Of a stretch of DNA of 64,000 nt, positions 33,039 through 42,359 are shown in pieces. The notes under the pieces are model-generated. The model was not told where the DNA came from and did no database searches. It saw only the letters and a list, made by a program, of their open reading frames with translations. How positions within the stretch are numbered: position 1 is the first letter of the stretch; each line of letters opens with the position of its first letter. Source of the DNA: Actinomadura rupiterrae (GTDB lineage: Bacteria; Actinomycetota; Actinomycetes; Streptosporangiales; Streptosporangiaceae); the NCBI RefSeq assembly GCF_024172125.1, contig NZ_JAMZEA010000002.1:124001-188000 (forward strand), given 5' to 3'. Made by a program: the position numbers and the translations under genes.

Positions 33039-33761
33039 GTGAACCGCACAGACCGGTTGTATGCGCTTGTGGAGGAGTTGCGGGCCAGCGCGCCGCGCCG
33101 TCGCAGCGCCCGCGAGCTGGCGGCGCTCTACGAGGTGAGCGTCCGGACGATCGAGAGGGACATCGGCGCGCTGCAGCAGGCGGGCGTGCCGATCTACGCG
33201 GACGTCGGCCGGACCGGCGGGTACACGCTCGACAAGGAGCGGACGCTGCCGCCGGTCAACTTCACGGCGAGTGAGGCCGTCGCGCTCGCGATCTGCCTCG
33301 GCCGCGCGGGGGACACCCTCTACGCGCAGGCCGCCCGGACGGCGCTCAACAAGATCCTTTCGGTGATGCCCGCGGCGGACAACGACGCCGCGCGCGACCT
33401 CGCGTCCCGCATCCGCTTCAGCGTTCCGGCCGAGGACGATGACGTGCCCGAACCGCCCGTCCGTCCCGCGCGGGACGCCGTGCTGGAGGAGGCGATGGTC
33501 TCGCGGCGCGTCGTCCGCATCAGCTACGTGGACCGGCACGGCAGCGAGACCGACCGGGACGTGGAGCCGCAGGCGTTCACGGCCGCCGAGCGCGGCTGGT
33601 ACCTGCTCGCGTGGTGCCGGCTGCGCGGCGAGACCCGGGTGTTCAGGCTCGACCGCGTCCGGCGGGCCGTCCCGCTGGAGGAGATCGCGCCGCACCGGTC
33701 GTGGGCGTCCCTCGGCGACCCGCCGAAGGAGCTCCGCACCCGCGTGCTCGAACTCGCCTGA
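33039..33761 (+). CDS. Helix-turn-helix WYL domain regulator
   Basis: 240 residues. The N-terminal winged helix is HTH_11-like (RSARELAALYEVSVRTIERD, then IGALQQAGVPIYADVGRTGG). The C-terminal WYL domain (VVRISYVDRHGSETDRDVEP, RGWYLLAWCRLRGETRVFRL) binds ligands or nucleic acid in this family. I take the GTG at 33039 as start because the helix-turn-helix begins directly after it and a leaderless -10 is in place. It may control the VOC gene 82 bases downstream. Confidence 0.9.
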   Translation: MNRTDRLYALVEELRASAPRRRSARELAALYEVSVRTIERDIGALQQAGVPIYADVGRTGGYTLDKERTLPPVNFTASEAVALAICLGRAGDTLYAQAARTALNKILSVMPAADNDAARDLASRIRFSVPAEDDDVPEPPVRPARDAVLEEAMVSRRVVRISYVDRHGSETDRDVEPQAFTAAERGWYLLAWCRLRGETRVFRLDRVRRAVPLEEIAPHRSWASLGDPPKELRTRVLELA

Positions 33762-33843
33762 AAGCCTCGGAAACACCGACAGGGGGTTGTCGCCGCGCCG
33801 GGTCATCCTCGCTACGACGCACGGACGAGCGAGGAGACGGACA

Positions 33844-34221
33844 ATGACCGACATCGCGTACAACTCGGTGGCCTGGTTCGAGATCGGCACCGGGAAGGCC
33901 GATGAGACCAGGCGCTTCTACGGCGAGCTGTTCGACTGGACGTTCAACATCACCGAGGGCGGCACACTCAAGTACGACGAGGTCACCACGCCCGGCGCGG
34001 ACCGGCCGTCCGGCGGCATCATGGAGTCGGACGGCCACTTCCCGGACTACGCGATCTTCTACGTCGTCGTCCGGGACGTCACCGAGACGGTGTCCCAGGC
34101 CGAGGCGCTGGGCGGCAAGGTGATCGTCCCGGCGACGACCACCGAGGCGGGCCTCACCTTCGCCCAGCTCCAGGACAGCGCCGGGCACCACTTCGGCGTC
34201 TTCAGCCCGCCCGCGCCGTAA
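33844..34221 (+). CDS. VOC family protein
   Basis: 125 residues: VAWFEIGTGKADETRRFYGE, LFDWTF, then YAIFYVVVRDVTETVSQAEA and TFAQLQDSAGHHFGVFSPP. This is the small glyoxalase/dioxygenase-like fold. The metal ligand pattern is not obvious. It follows the WYL regulator in the same direction; GAGGAGAC precedes the ATG. Confidence 0.85.
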   Translation: MTDIAYNSVAWFEIGTGKADETRRFYGELFDWTFNITEGGTLKYDEVTTPGADRPSGGIMESDGHFPDYAIFYVVVRDVTETVSQAEALGGKVIVPATTTEAGLTFAQLQDSAGHHFGVFSPPAP

Positions 34222-34613
34222 GGCCCCAGGGGCGCCGCATCACGATCGTTGGGAGCTCGATATGCGCCGTGTGGCGATCGCTGGGTGCGGCTTGTAGTGC
34301 GGAAGATGCGCCGCGTGGCGCTTCGCATAGATCGACAGGCGCTGCGTAGCGCTTGATGAGTTGGGTAGCACCGCCGCTCAGGAGAGCTTTGGTGGACGTC
34401 CCGCCTCGCCACGTCGTCCAGTACAAGGGCGGGCGTGCCGTGCCGGGCCGTTCGGCCAGAGGTGCGGAAAGGCCCCGGGACCGCGACCTACACCTTCGCA
34501 GTCTCGGGGCCTCCGCTCGTACGCGTCCCGGTCGGCTCGCGGGCCGTCGGGTCCGTTCGTATGCGAGCCCGTTCGTTCGTACGCGCGCGGACGATTCGCT
34601 CGTGCGCGCGCGG
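34222..34613. other. Intergenic region downstream of aceE
   Basis: No supported gene between two convergent genes. The word ATGCGCCGYGTGGCG occurs near 34262 and 34307. GGCGCTGCGTAGCGCT near 34333-34350 can fold as a hairpin. The stretch 34550-34612 repeats TCGTACGCG/TCGTGCGCG words. One of these probably terminates aceE, but no canonical terminator stands out. Confidence 0.35.
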
Positions 34614-37391
34614 TTAGGCTTCGCCGCCCGTGTTGCTTTCGGCGGTCTGGACACCTCCTGCGAACACCTCGTCCACAGGGGAGCTCAGCCGGTAGTAGTC
34701 CATCGCCTTCTGCAGTACCTCGTGCTTGACGTCGCCCGCGCGCGCGAGCCGGGTCAGGACGGCGAGGACGATGGACGCCGTGTCCACGTGGAACACGCGG
34801 CGCGCCGCGGCGCGGGTGTCGGAGAAGCCGAAGCCGTCCGTGCCAAGGGACGCGAAGTCGCCGGGGACCCACGGGGCGATCTGGTCCGGGACGGCGCGCA
34901 TGTAGTCCGACACCGCGACGGACGGGCCGGGCGCGTCGGCGAGCCGCTGCGTGACGTACGGGACGCGCTGGTCCTCGTCCGGGTGCAGCATGTTCCACTC
35001 GTCGCAGGCGGCGCCCTCGCGGGCCAGCTCGTTCCAGGAGGTCGCCGACCAGACGTCCGCCGCGACGCCCCACTGCTCGGCGAGCTGGCGCTGCGCCTCC
35101 AGCGCCCAGCGGCCCGCCACGCCGGACGCGAGGATCCGGGCCTTCGGCGCCTCGCCGCCCAGCTGGGACGGCGACTGCAGGTAGAGCCCCTTGAGCAGGC
35201 CGGCGACGTCCAGGTCGGACGGTTCGGCGGGCTGCTGGTAGGGCTCGTTGTAGACGGTGAGGTAGTAGAAGACGTCCTCGCCGTGCGGGTGGGTTTCGGA
35301 CGACCCGTACATGCGGCGCAGCGCATCCTGGACGACGTACGCCAGCTCGTAGGCCCAGGACGGGTCGTAGTGGACGCAGGCGGGGTTGGTCGCGGCGAGC
35401 AGCGGCGAGTGCCCGTCGGCGTGCTGGAGGCCCTCGCCGGTGAGCGTGGTGCGGCCCGCCGTCGCGCCGAGCAGGAAGCCGCGGCCCATCTGGTCGCCGA
35501 ACGCCCACGCCTGGTCGCCGGTCCGCTGGAACCCGAACATCGAGTAGAAGATGTAGACGGGGATCATCGCCTCGCCGTGCGTGGCGTAGGACGTCCCGGC
35601 TGCGATGGTGGACGCCATGGAGCCCGCCTCGCTGATGCCCTCGTGCAGCATCTGGCCCTGCTCGGACTCCTTGTACGACAGCAGCAGCTTCCGGTCGACC
35701 GCCTCGTAGGTCTGCCCGTGCGGCGAGTAGATCTTGGACGTCGGGAACAGCGAGTCCATGCCGAAGGTGCGGTACTCGTCCGGGGCGATCGGGACGAACC
35801 GGGCGCCGATGTTCTCGTCCTTGATCAGGTCCTTCAGCAGCCGGACGAACGCCATCGTGGTGGCGATCCGCTGCTTGCCCGACCCGCGCTTGAGCTCGCC
35901 GTACACCGGGTCGCCGGGCAGCTTGAGCGGCTTGGATCGCACCACCCGGCGCGGCAGGAACCCGCCGAGCGCGGCGCGCCGCTCGCGCATGTACTCGATC
36001 TCGTCGGAGTCCTCGCCCGGGTGGTAGTAGGGCGGCAGCTCGCCCTCCAGCGCCGAGTCCGGGATGTCCAGGTAGAGGCGGTCCCGGAACTCCTTCAGCT
36101 CGGCCTTGGTGAGCTTCTTCATCTGGTGGGTGGCGTTGCGGGCCTCGAAGTCGGGTCCGAGCGTCCAGCCCTTGATCGTGTGGGCGAGGATCACGGTCGG
36201 CTGGCCGACGTGCTCGCGGGCCGCCTTGAACGCCGCGTACACCTTGCGGTAGTCGTGCCCGCCGCGGGACAGCTTGCGCAGGTCGTCGTCGGTCAGGTGC
36301 TCGACCATCTTGCGCAGTCGCGGGTCGTCGCCGAAGAAGTGGTCGCGGATGTAGCCGCCGGACTCGACGGTGTAGGTCTGGAACTGGCCGTCCGGGGTGG
36401 TGTTCATCTTGTTGACCAGCACGCCGTCCACGTCCTGGGCGAGCAGCGGGTCCCAGTCGCGGCCCCAGATGACCTTCAGCACGTTCCAGCCGGCGCCGCG
36501 GAAGAACGACTCCAGCTCCTGGATGATCTTCCCGTTGCCGCGCACCGGGCCGTCCAGCTGCTGCAGGTTGCAGTTGATCACGAAGGTGAGGTTGTCCAGC
36601 TCCTCGCGGGCGGCCAGCCCGATCGCGCCGAGCGACTCGGGCTCGCCGGTCTCGCCGTCGCCGAGGAACGCCCAGACGTGCGAGCGCGAGGTGTCCTTGA
36701 TCTTGCGGTTGTAGAGGTAGCGGTTGAACCGGGCCTGGTAGACCGCGTCGATCGCGGTGAGTCCCATCGAGACCGTCGGGAACTCCCAGAAGTCGGGCAT
36801 CAGCCGCGGGTGCGGGTAGGACGACAGGCCGCCGCCGGGGTGGCTGAACTCCTGCCGGAAGCCGTCCAGCTTGTCCTGCGGGAGGCGTCCTTCCAGGTAG
36901 GCGCGCGCGTAGATGCCGGGCGCGGCGTGTCCCTGGATGAACACCTGGTCGCCCGACTCGCCGTGGTCCTTGCCGCGGAAGAAGTGGTTGAAACCCACCT
37001 CGTACAGCGAGGCCGCCGAGGCATAGGTGGCGATATGCCCGCCTACCCCGAGATTGGGGCGGTTGGCCCGGGAAACCATGATCGCCGCATTCCACCGAAT
37101 GTACGCGCGGATCCGGCGCTCGATGTGCTCGTCGCCCGGGAACCAGGGTTCGTGCTCCGGTGGAATGGAGTTGATGAAATCGGTGCTGCGCAGGCCGGGC
37201 ACCCCGACCTGCAGCTCCCTCGCCCGCTCCAGCAGGCGGAGCATCACGTACCGCGCCCTGCCCCGGCCTTCGGTCTTGATGACCGTGTCCAGCGACTCCA
37301 GCCACTCCCGGGTCTCGTCCGGGTTGATGTCCGGCAGCTGGCTCGGCAGGCCGTCACTGATGATCGAGAAACGTTGACGTCCGGAAGCCAC
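34614..37391 (-). CDS. aceE: Pyruvate dehydrogenase E1 component, homodimeric type
   Basis: 925 residues, full length for the homodimeric alpha2 E1. The thiamine diphosphate motif is [20 protein letters not shown] with the Mg-binding Asn in [12 protein letters not shown]. Other conserved blocks are [33 protein letters not shown], and [11 protein letters not shown] in the pyrimidine domain. It decarboxylates pyruvate and transfers acetyl to the E2 lipoyl domain; no E2 or E3 gene is in the window. The GTG at 37391 has AGAGGGGAC upstream. Alone, not in an operon. Confidence 0.97.
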   Translation of the reverse strand: MASGRQRFSIISDGLPSQLPDINPDETREWLESLDTVIKTEGRGRARYVMLRLLERARELQVGVPGLRSTDFINSIPPEHEPWFPGDEHIERRIRAYIRWNAAIMVSRANRPNLGVGGHIATYASAASLYEVGFNHFFRGKDHGESGDQVFIQGHAAPGIYARAYLEGRLPQDKLDGFRQEFSHPGGGLSSYPHPRLMPDFWEFPTVSMGLTAIDAVYQARFNRYLYNRKIKDTSRSHVWAFLGDGETGEPESLGAIGLAAREELDNLTFVINCNLQQLDGPVRGNGKIIQELESFFRGAGWNVLKVIWGRDWDPLLAQDVDGVLVNKMNTTPDGQFQTYTVESGGYIRDHFFGDDPRLRKMVEHLTDDDLRKLSRGGHDYRKVYAAFKAAREHVGQPTVILAHTIKGWTLGPDFEARNATHQMKKLTKAELKEFRDRLYLDIPDSALEGELPPYYHPGEDSDEIEYMRERRAALGGFLPRRVVRSKPLKLPGDPVYGELKRGSGKQRIATTMAFVRLLKDLIKDENIGARFVPIAPDEYRTFGMDSLFPTSKIYSPHGQTYEAVDRKLLLSYKESEQGQMLHEGISEAGSMASTIAAGTSYATHGEAMIPVYIFYSMFGFQRTGDQAWAFGDQMGRGFLLGATAGRTTLTGEGLQHADGHSPLLAATNPACVHYDPSWAYELAYVVQDALRRMYGSSETHPHGEDVFYYLTVYNEPYQQPAEPSDLDVAGLLKGLYLQSPSQLGGEAPKARILASGVAGRWALEAQRQLAEQWGVAADVWSATSWNELAREGAACDEWNMLHPDEDQRVPYVTQRLADAPGPSVAVSDYMRAVPDQIAPWVPGDFASLGTDGFGFSDTRAAARRVFHVDTASIVLAVLTRLARAGDVKHEVLQKAMDYYRLSSPVDEVFAGGVQTAESNTGGEA

Positions 37392-37779
37392 GGGGTCCCC
37401 TCTGCTGTGCTCGGCGTCTGTCCGGAGCGGCGGGGCCGCCGGCGGGTGGCCGGCGCTCCGCCGCCCCTGGTCGTCGGTCCATCGTCGCCGTTCGGCGGGA
37501 CCATCGCACCTCTACCGACCGGTATTCATTCTGGCCGCCCGGGCGCACGCCGTAACCCCCAGATAATGCCCCTTTCCGCCCCTTTTAGCCTGCCGATTCC
37601 CGGCAACCCTCCTGCTGATCCCCGGCCACTCGCGGGTGGACGCCCCGCGTCCGGAAACGGGCGCGAAGGGCGCGCCCGGGCTCTTGGCGGACGCGTGATC
37701 GGGTACCAAGCTGGAAGGGAGACGTCGACCGGACGGTCCGCGCGCCGCGCGCGACCCCGTGCCAAGTCCGGAGGATCAT
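37392..37779. other. Divergent promoter region of aceE and the DUF1918 gene
   Basis: 388 bases without a supported gene. It must hold both promoters. A relatively AT-rich patch, ACCGGTATTCATTCTGG, lies around 37518-37535 and is the best aceE promoter candidate. I cannot assign -35/-10 boxes with confidence. Confidence 0.35.
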
Positions 37780-37971
37780 ATGAACGCATCGGTCGGAGAC
37801 CGGCTGCACGTGCACGGCAACACCGTCGGCCTCGCCGACCACACCGGCGAGATCATCGAGGTGCGCGGCCCGGACGGCGGCCCGCCCTACCTCGTCCGCT
37901 TCGCCGACGGCCACACCGCCCTCGTCTTCCCCGGCCCCGACGCCGTAGTGGAACCCCGCCCCACCCCCTGA
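37780..37971 (+). CDS. DUF1918 small protein
   Basis: 63 residues: MNASVGDRLHVHGNTVGLAD, TGEIIEVRGPDGGPPYLVRF, DGHTALVFPGPDAVV. This is the complete SH3-like DUF1918 domain common in actinomycetes. GGAGGATCAT precedes the ATG. Function unknown. Confidence 0.93.
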   Translation: MNASVGDRLHVHGNTVGLADHTGEIIEVRGPDGGPPYLVRFADGHTALVFPGPDAVVEPRPTP

Positions 37972-38069
37972 CCTCCCCGCCGAGGGGGCCGTCGTGCCGA
38001 AGGGGGCGCCGTGCCGCGTGCGGGGTCGGGTGGGGTTGGCGGGGGGTGGATGCTGGTAGACAGGGAGCT

Positions 38070-38477
38070 ATGGAGAGCACCGTGGTCCGGGTGGCCACTG
38101 GGAACGCCGAGGTCGTGCGGGACATCACGCCCGAGTGCTCGCGGTTCGCCGCCGAGCAGGGCGGGGACGGGCTGCTGCACGTGTTCGTGCCGCACGCGAC
38201 GGCCGGGGTGGCCATCCTGGAGCTGGGCGCGGGCAGCGACGACGACCTGCTGGCCGCGCTGGGCGACCTGCTGCCCGCCGACGACCGGTGGCGGCACGCG
38301 CACGGCTCGCGCGGGCACGGGCGCTCGCACGTGATGCCCGCGATGATCGCGCCGTACGCGACGCTGCCCGTCCTGGGCGGGCGGTTGCAGCTCGGCACCT
38401 GGCAGTCGGTGGCCCTCGTCGACCTCAACGTGGACAATCCGGACCGGCAGGTACGGTTGTCCTTCCTTGCGGGATGA
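38070..38477 (+). CDS. YjbQ family protein (secondary thiamine-phosphate synthase-like)
   Basis: 135 residues. The family signature is visible: DITPECSRFAAEQGGDG, LLHVFVPHATAGVAILE, then HAHGSRGHGRSHVMPAMIAP, and LGTWQSVALVDLNV. The histidines in PHATAG and GRSHVMP line the metal pocket in known structures. The cellular role is uncertain; weak thiamine-phosphate synthase activity was reported for the family. GGGAG lies before the ATG. Confidence 0.9.
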   Translation: MESTVVRVATGNAEVVRDITPECSRFAAEQGGDGLLHVFVPHATAGVAILELGAGSDDDLLAALGDLLPADDRWRHAHGSRGHGRSHVMPAMIAPYATLPVLGGRLQLGTWQSVALVDLNVDNPDRQVRLSFLAG

Positions 38478-38682
38478 GCGTGGGTTGTTACGCTCGGTGG
38501 GTGTTTCGTCACGACGTCCGGCGCGAATCGGCCAATGAGGCCACCAAATGCCGGGAGAACACTTGCGCGAGGGGCCTCCACTTGTGTGGACTGTCCCGCA
38601 AAACCCGCGCGGGGCGGGGTCGGACCGCCACGGGGGTGGCCCGGACCGTCCGGTGCGGACTTACGACCATGGGAGGACTTTC

Positions 38683-39108
38683 GTGAGCGCGACCGCAGGT
38701 CAGGCGCAGTCTGAGCGCAGCCTGGCCGAACGGCTCGGATTCAAGCCGGACCAGGTGGTGCAGGAGATCGGCTACGACGAGGACGTGGACGAGGAGCTCC
38801 GCGAGAGCATCGAGACCGTCACCGGGGCCGAGCTCGTCGACGAGGACTACGAGGACGTCGTCGACGCCGTCCTGCTGTGGTGGCGCGAGGAGGACGGCGA
38901 GCTGTTCGACGCCCTCTCCGACACCCTGGTCTCCCTGGCCGACGGCGGCGTGGTGTGGCTGCTCACCCCCAAGGCGGGGCGGGACGGCCACGTCGAGCCG
39001 AGCGACATCGACGAGGCCGCCTCCTCCTCCGGCATGACGCAGTCCAAGAGCGTCTCGGCGGCGGGCGACTGGTCGGGCACCAAGCTCGTCCCGCCGAAGG
39101 GCCGTTGA
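38683..39108 (+). CDS. DUF3052 family protein
   Basis: 141 residues from the GTG at 38683, with GGGAGGA seven bases before. The sequence RSLAERLGFKPDQVVQEIGY, DVDEELRESIETVTG, WWREEDGELFDALSDTL and GDWSGTKLVPPKG matches DUF3052, an actinobacterial family found between aceE and a peroxiredoxin in streptomycetes. Acidic and soluble. Function unknown. Confidence 0.92.
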   Translation: MSATAGQAQSERSLAERLGFKPDQVVQEIGYDEDVDEELRESIETVTGAELVDEDYEDVVDAVLLWWREEDGELFDALSDTLVSLADGGVVWLLTPKAGRDGHVEPSDIDEAASSSGMTQSKSVSAAGDWSGTKLVPPKGR

Positions 39109-39261
39109 GCCGCGCCCCACGCGACGGCGCCCGTGTCCGCCTCCGGTCCCCTCGGGGCCGGGCGGCGGCGCGGGCCCGTGGCAGACTGGGCGGGACGGGT
39201 CCCCGCGGCTGCGGGGACGAGCGCATCCCGCCCCCGGGCGGGTCGATCCTCGGGAGAGGCA

Positions 39262-39723
39262 TTGGCGGTTGAGGCAGGCGGCGTCGCACCGGACTTCGAG
39301 CTGAAGGACCAGCACGGGACACCGGTGAAGCTGTCGGACTTCCGGGGCGAGAAGAACGTCGTCCTGGTGTTCTTCCCGCTGGCTTTCAGCGGCGTGTGCA
39401 CCGGCGAGCTGTGCGCGATCCGGGACGAGCTGCCGACGCTCACCGGGGACGACGAGACCCAGGTCGTCGCCGTCTCGGTCGACTCGACGTTCGCCCAGCG
39501 CGCGTGGGCCGAGCAGGAGGGCTACACCTTCCCGCTCCTCTCGGACTTCTGGCCGCACGGCGGCGTCGCCCGGTCCTACGGCGTCTTCGACGAGGACCGC
39601 GGCATCGCGACGCGCGGCACCTTCATCATCGACAAGGAGGGCGTCGTCCGCTGGACCGTGGTCAACGCCATCCCCGACGCCCGCGACCTCGACGACTACC
39701 GCAAGGCGCTGTCGAACCTGTGA
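39262..39723 (+). CDS. ahpE: AhpE-type peroxiredoxin
   Basis: 153 residues from a TTG at 39262 with GGGAGAGG upstream, the same length as mycobacterial AhpE. The thioredoxin fold contains VVLVFFPLAFSGVCTGELCA: the peroxidatic Cys46 is in GVCTGE. TFPLLSDFWPHGGVARSYGV and IATRGTFIIDKEGVVRW also match AhpE closely. It reduces peroxides and peroxynitrite. Cys51, five residues after the peroxidatic one, is unusual compared with the mycobacterial enzyme as I remember it (one-Cys type). Confidence 0.92.
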   Translation: MAVEAGGVAPDFELKDQHGTPVKLSDFRGEKNVVLVFFPLAFSGVCTGELCAIRDELPTLTGDDETQVVAVSVDSTFAQRAWAEQEGYTFPLLSDFWPHGGVARSYGVFDEDRGIATRGTFIIDKEGVVRWTVVNAIPDARDLDDYRKALSNL

Positions 39724-39730
39724 TCCGGCT

Positions 39731-39760
39731 CCGCGTCCGCGCCTAGCGGCTCGGACGCGG
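39731..39760 (+). terminator. Terminator hairpin after ahpE
   Basis: CCGCGTCCG pairs perfectly with CGGACGCGG across a 12-base loop, starting eight bases after the ahpE stop codon. Confidence 0.65.
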
Positions 39761-39773
39761 CCCGGCCTCATGT

Positions 39774-39852
39774 GCGGGCGCGGCATCGTTTTGCGATCAA
39801 CCCTGCGGGGCCCGCCTTCGGCGCCGCTCCGCGGGGTTGGTCACGCGCCCGC
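39774..39852. other. Long two-part stem-loop, possible structured RNA
   Basis: GCGGGCGCG at 39774-39782 pairs with CGCGCCCGC at 39844-39852. Inside it, ATCAACCCTGCGG (39796-39808) pairs with CCGCGGGGTTGGT (about 39829-39841), allowing two G-U pairs. It lies between ahpE and the zinc-ribbon gene, separate from the ahpE terminator. No known RNA family recognised. Confidence 0.4.
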
Positions 39853-40012
39853 GCCGGCTGCGGCGTCCACGGGGTTCCCGCCCGGTGGACGCGCGGACGC
39901 CGGCCCGCGATCGAATGGGTCCGCGCGATGCTTGCGGGAGTCGCGGGGGCTCCGCAAACTTGACCTGTAGGCCGGGACCCCCACCCGGCCCTTCGCACCC
40001 GTTGGAGGTGTG

Positions 40013-40357
40013 ATGCCCTGCTTCCGGTGCGGGGCGCGGCAGACGGACCCCGCCCGGGGCGCGAGTCCCTGGCGGCGCGGGGTCCTCGCCGACCACCAGG
40101 TCCTGGTCTGTCCGGCCTGCCAGGCCACGGACGGCTGGGCGGACGCGCTCGACCGCTGCCCGTCCTGCGGCTCGGCCGCGCTGGTCTGCCGCCTCGGCGA
40201 CGTCGAGTGCCGCGAGTGCGGGCACACGCGCGAGGCCGTCCGCGACGACGGCGAGCCGCGCTCCGAGCCCGTCCAGGACGACCCTTCCCCCAACCCCGAC
40301 CTGTCCCAAGAGGTGGCCGCGGCCCTGGACCGCGTCCTCGGCCGTCCCCTGGCCTGA
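40013..40357 (+). CDS. Zinc-ribbon protein
   Basis: 114 residues from the ATG at 40013 (GGAGGTGTG upstream; a GTG three bases before is too close to the site). Four CxxC pairs are visible: CFRCG, CPACQ, CPSCG and CRECGH, arranged as two zinc ribbons in the first 70 residues. The C-terminal 45 residues are acidic and end in a short helix (LSQEVAAALDRVLG). No specific family known to me; nucleic-acid or protein binding is likely. Confidence 0.8.
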   Translation: MPCFRCGARQTDPARGASPWRRGVLADHQVLVCPACQATDGWADALDRCPSCGSAALVCRLGDVECRECGHTREAVRDDGEPRSEPVQDDPSPNPDLSQEVAAALDRVLGRPLA

Positions 40358-40398
40358 TTCGACGTCCCCGTTCCCCAGCCTCGGTCGGGCAAAGGAAT

Positions 40399-40436
40399 AC
40401 CGGCCGGGCGCTTTTCCGCGTTCGCGCCCGGCCGGT
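40399..40436. terminator. Bidirectional terminator
   Basis: ACCGGCCGGGCGC and its exact complement GCGCCCGGCCGGT form a 13-bp stem around the loop TTTTCCGCGTTC, between the convergent zinc-ribbon and phosphoribulokinase genes. Confidence 0.85.
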
Positions 40437-40501
40437 CGCGGTCGGGCGGCCCGGAGTGGAAGGGTGTTCCGGGGCCTCCCCGCCCGATCGCGGGTCCCTC
40501 G

Positions 40502-41470
40502 TCAGGCGAGGGCCTTCACCTCGCCCGTCTGGCGGGCTTCGAGCAGGTGGTAGAGCAGCAGGAGCTGGGTGATGGCGAGCGGGTCGCTGGTCTGGGTCTC
40601 GCCGACCCGGCCGAGGGCCTCGGGGGAGAGGCCGGGGCGGTCGGCGAGCCGGTCCCAGAGGGCGTTCTTCACGATGGACGACTCGTCCGAGCCGACGTAG
40701 CCGTGCACGTGCAGGGCGTCGACGGGCCGGCCGTCGGTGTCGCGGTGCAGGCTGAGGTGCAGGGCGGTGTCGCGCTGGTGGCGGGTGGCCTCGGCGATGA
40801 CCGGGGCGAGCTCGGGGTGGTCGATCGTCGGGCGCAGCAGCAGCTCCGCCGAGAGCGGTCCGGGACGTCCCGGGACGGGCGCGAACCGGACGACGATGTC
40901 GGCCCAGCGGCGCTGCGGCCGGACGAAGGCGGCGCTCTCGGGCTCGCGCCGGTCCAGCTCGGCGCGGACCTGGTCCGGGGTGTAGCCGCGCCGCGAGCAG
41001 TCCCGGTCGATCTTCCAGGAGTGCCGCAGGTCCTCGGGCGGGTCGAGGTAGACGGTGATGTCGAAGCAGGCGCGGGCCATCGCGGTGTGCAGGGGCAGCA
41101 GGCCCTCGACGATGACGAAGTCGCGCGGGCGCACGAGCTCGGGCCGGACGAGCTTCCCGGTCGAGTGGTCGTACACCGGCTTCAGGATGGGCTCACCGAG
41201 CGAGAGCAGCTGGAGGTGCTGCTCCATGATCTCGATGTGGTTGCAGTCGGGGTGGAGCGCGGTGAACGGCTTGCCCGCCCGTTCGGCGCGGTCGTAGGCG
41301 TGGTAGTCGTCCACGCAGACGGCGGTCATCCGGTCCGCCCCCAGGCACCGCACGAGCCCCCTGGTCAGTGTGGTCTTTCCCGCCGCACTGTCCCCCGCGA
41401 TGGCGAGCATGACGGGCCTGCGGCCCCCGCCGCGGGCCGCGCGGAGCATGTGCACGATCCGATGGGGCAC
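40502..41470 (-). CDS. prk: Phosphoribulokinase
   Basis: 322 residues from the GTG at 41470, with GGAGGGACA upstream. The P-loop is AIAGDSAAGKTTL. VDDYHAYDRAERAG gives the catalytic Asp region, and HPDCNHIEIMEQHL, KPVYDHSTGKLV and FVIVEGLLPLHT follow, all hallmarks of phosphoribulokinase rather than uridine kinase. It makes ribulose 1,5-bisphosphate, the RuBisCO substrate; cbbLSX lies 4.3 kb away. The C-terminal extension (about 210-322) is longer than in uridine kinases. Divergent from a two-component system. Confidence 0.88.
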   Translation of the reverse strand: MPHRIVHMLRAARGGGRRPVMLAIAGDSAAGKTTLTRGLVRCLGADRMTAVCVDDYHAYDRAERAGKPFTALHPDCNHIEIMEQHLQLLSLGEPILKPVYDHSTGKLVRPELVRPRDFVIVEGLLPLHTAMARACFDITVYLDPPEDLRHSWKIDRDCSRRGYTPDQVRAELDRREPESAAFVRPQRRWADIVVRFAPVPGRPGPLSAELLLRPTIDHPELAPVIAEATRHQRDTALHLSLHRDTDGRPVDALHVHGYVGSDESSIVKNALWDRLADRPGLSPEALGRVGETQTSDPLAITQLLLLYHLLEARQTGEVKALA

Positions 41471-41587
41471 GGGTGTCCCTCCGTCCGCCGGTGTTCTCTT
41501 GTGCCCGTGACGCTAGGCGGGACCGCGCGGGGCATCGTCACCCGAACGGGGGAGCGCGGGGGGTGAAGCGAGGGGGAGGGACCCCAC

Positions 41588-41599
41588 CGGAACGTTCCG
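41588..41599. promoter_or_regulatory. Perfect palindrome between prk and the response regulator gene
   Basis: CGGAACGTTCCG, a 12-bp perfect palindrome, with a partial copy (GGTTCCG) 12 bases further on. It lies midway in the divergent region and could be a regulator site for either gene. Confidence 0.35.
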
Positions 41600-41690
41600 C
41601 GCGGACGAAGGTTCCGCAGCGCATTAGGGGAGGGCGGCCCGGCAGGGGGTTCCGGCCACCCGGAGGCTACTCGTCGGTAGCGGCGGTTGT

Positions 41691-41702
41691 TATCGTTCCG
41701 GG
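41691..41702 (+). promoter_or_regulatory. Leaderless -10 hexamer for the response regulator gene
   Basis: TATCGT at 41691-41696, six bases, then ATG at 41703; no ribosome-binding site. Confidence 0.45.
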
Positions 41703-42359
41703 ATGGGCCACCCCGTGCGCGTCGTCCTCGTGGACGACCACGAGATGATCCTTGCCGGGCTGTCGGCGATGCTGGCGGGGTTCGCGGGCCGGGTGCGGGT
41801 GGTGGGCCAGGCGGGGACGGGCGCGGAGGCGGCGCGCCTGGTCACCGCGCTGCGCCCGGACGTGGCGCTGCTGGACGTCCGGCTCGGCCCGGAGAGCGGC
41901 CTGGACGTCTGCCGGACGCTCACCGGGCTCGTCCCGGAGACGCGCGTGGTGTTCCTGTCGGTCTACGACGACGAGCAGTACGTGTTCGAGGCGCTGCGCG
42001 CGGGCGCGGGCGGCTACCTGCTCAAGCGGGTGGACGGTCCGGAGCTGGTGCGGCGCCTGGAGGAGGTGGCCCGCGGCGAGACCGTGGTCGACCCGACGCT
42101 CGCCGGGCGGATGGTCGTCACGGCGGCGCGGCTGACCCGCGGCGAGTTCTGGCCGGGGGCCGACCGGGGGCTGACGCAGCGCGAGAGCGAGGTGCTGTCG
42201 CTGCTGGTCACGGGCCTGTCGAACCGCGCGATCGCGACCCGGCTGGTGCTCAGCGAGGAGACGGTGAAGAGCCACCTGCGCGCGCTGTACCGGAAGCTGG
42301 AGGTGACCGACCGGTCGGCGGCCGTGGCGGTGGCGCTGCGCGAGGGCCTGTTCCGATGA
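41703..42359 (+). CDS. NarL/FixJ-family response regulator
   Basis: 218 residues. Receiver: VVLVDDHEMILAG, phospho-acceptor Asp in VALLDVRLGPESG, VVFLSVYDDEQY, and Lys in GGYLLKRVDG. LuxR helix-turn-helix: LTQRESEVLSLLVTGLSNRA, then IATRLVLSEETVKSHLRALY. The stop overlaps the kinase ATG (ATGA). It stands between prk and the cbb genes, so control of carbon fixation by this system is a reasonable but unproven idea. Confidence 0.94.
   Translation: MGHPVRVVLVDDHEMILAGLSAMLAGFAGRVRVVGQAGTGAEAARLVTALRPDVALLDVRLGPESGLDVCRTLTGLVPETRVVFLSVYDDEQYVFEALRAGAGGYLLKRVDGPELVRRLEEVARGETVVDPTLAGRMVVTAARLTRGEFWPGADRGLTQRESEVLSLLVTGLSNRAIATRLVLSEETVKSHLRALYRKLEVTDRSAAVAVALREGLFR

Noticed and set aside
34353..38477. 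Open frame of more than 1300 codons on the plus strand opposite aceE
   Set aside because: It is antisense to a clear aceE gene and shows only Val/Arg/Gly/Ala-rich sequence produced by GC-rich codons; only its last 136 codons (YjbQ) are a gene.
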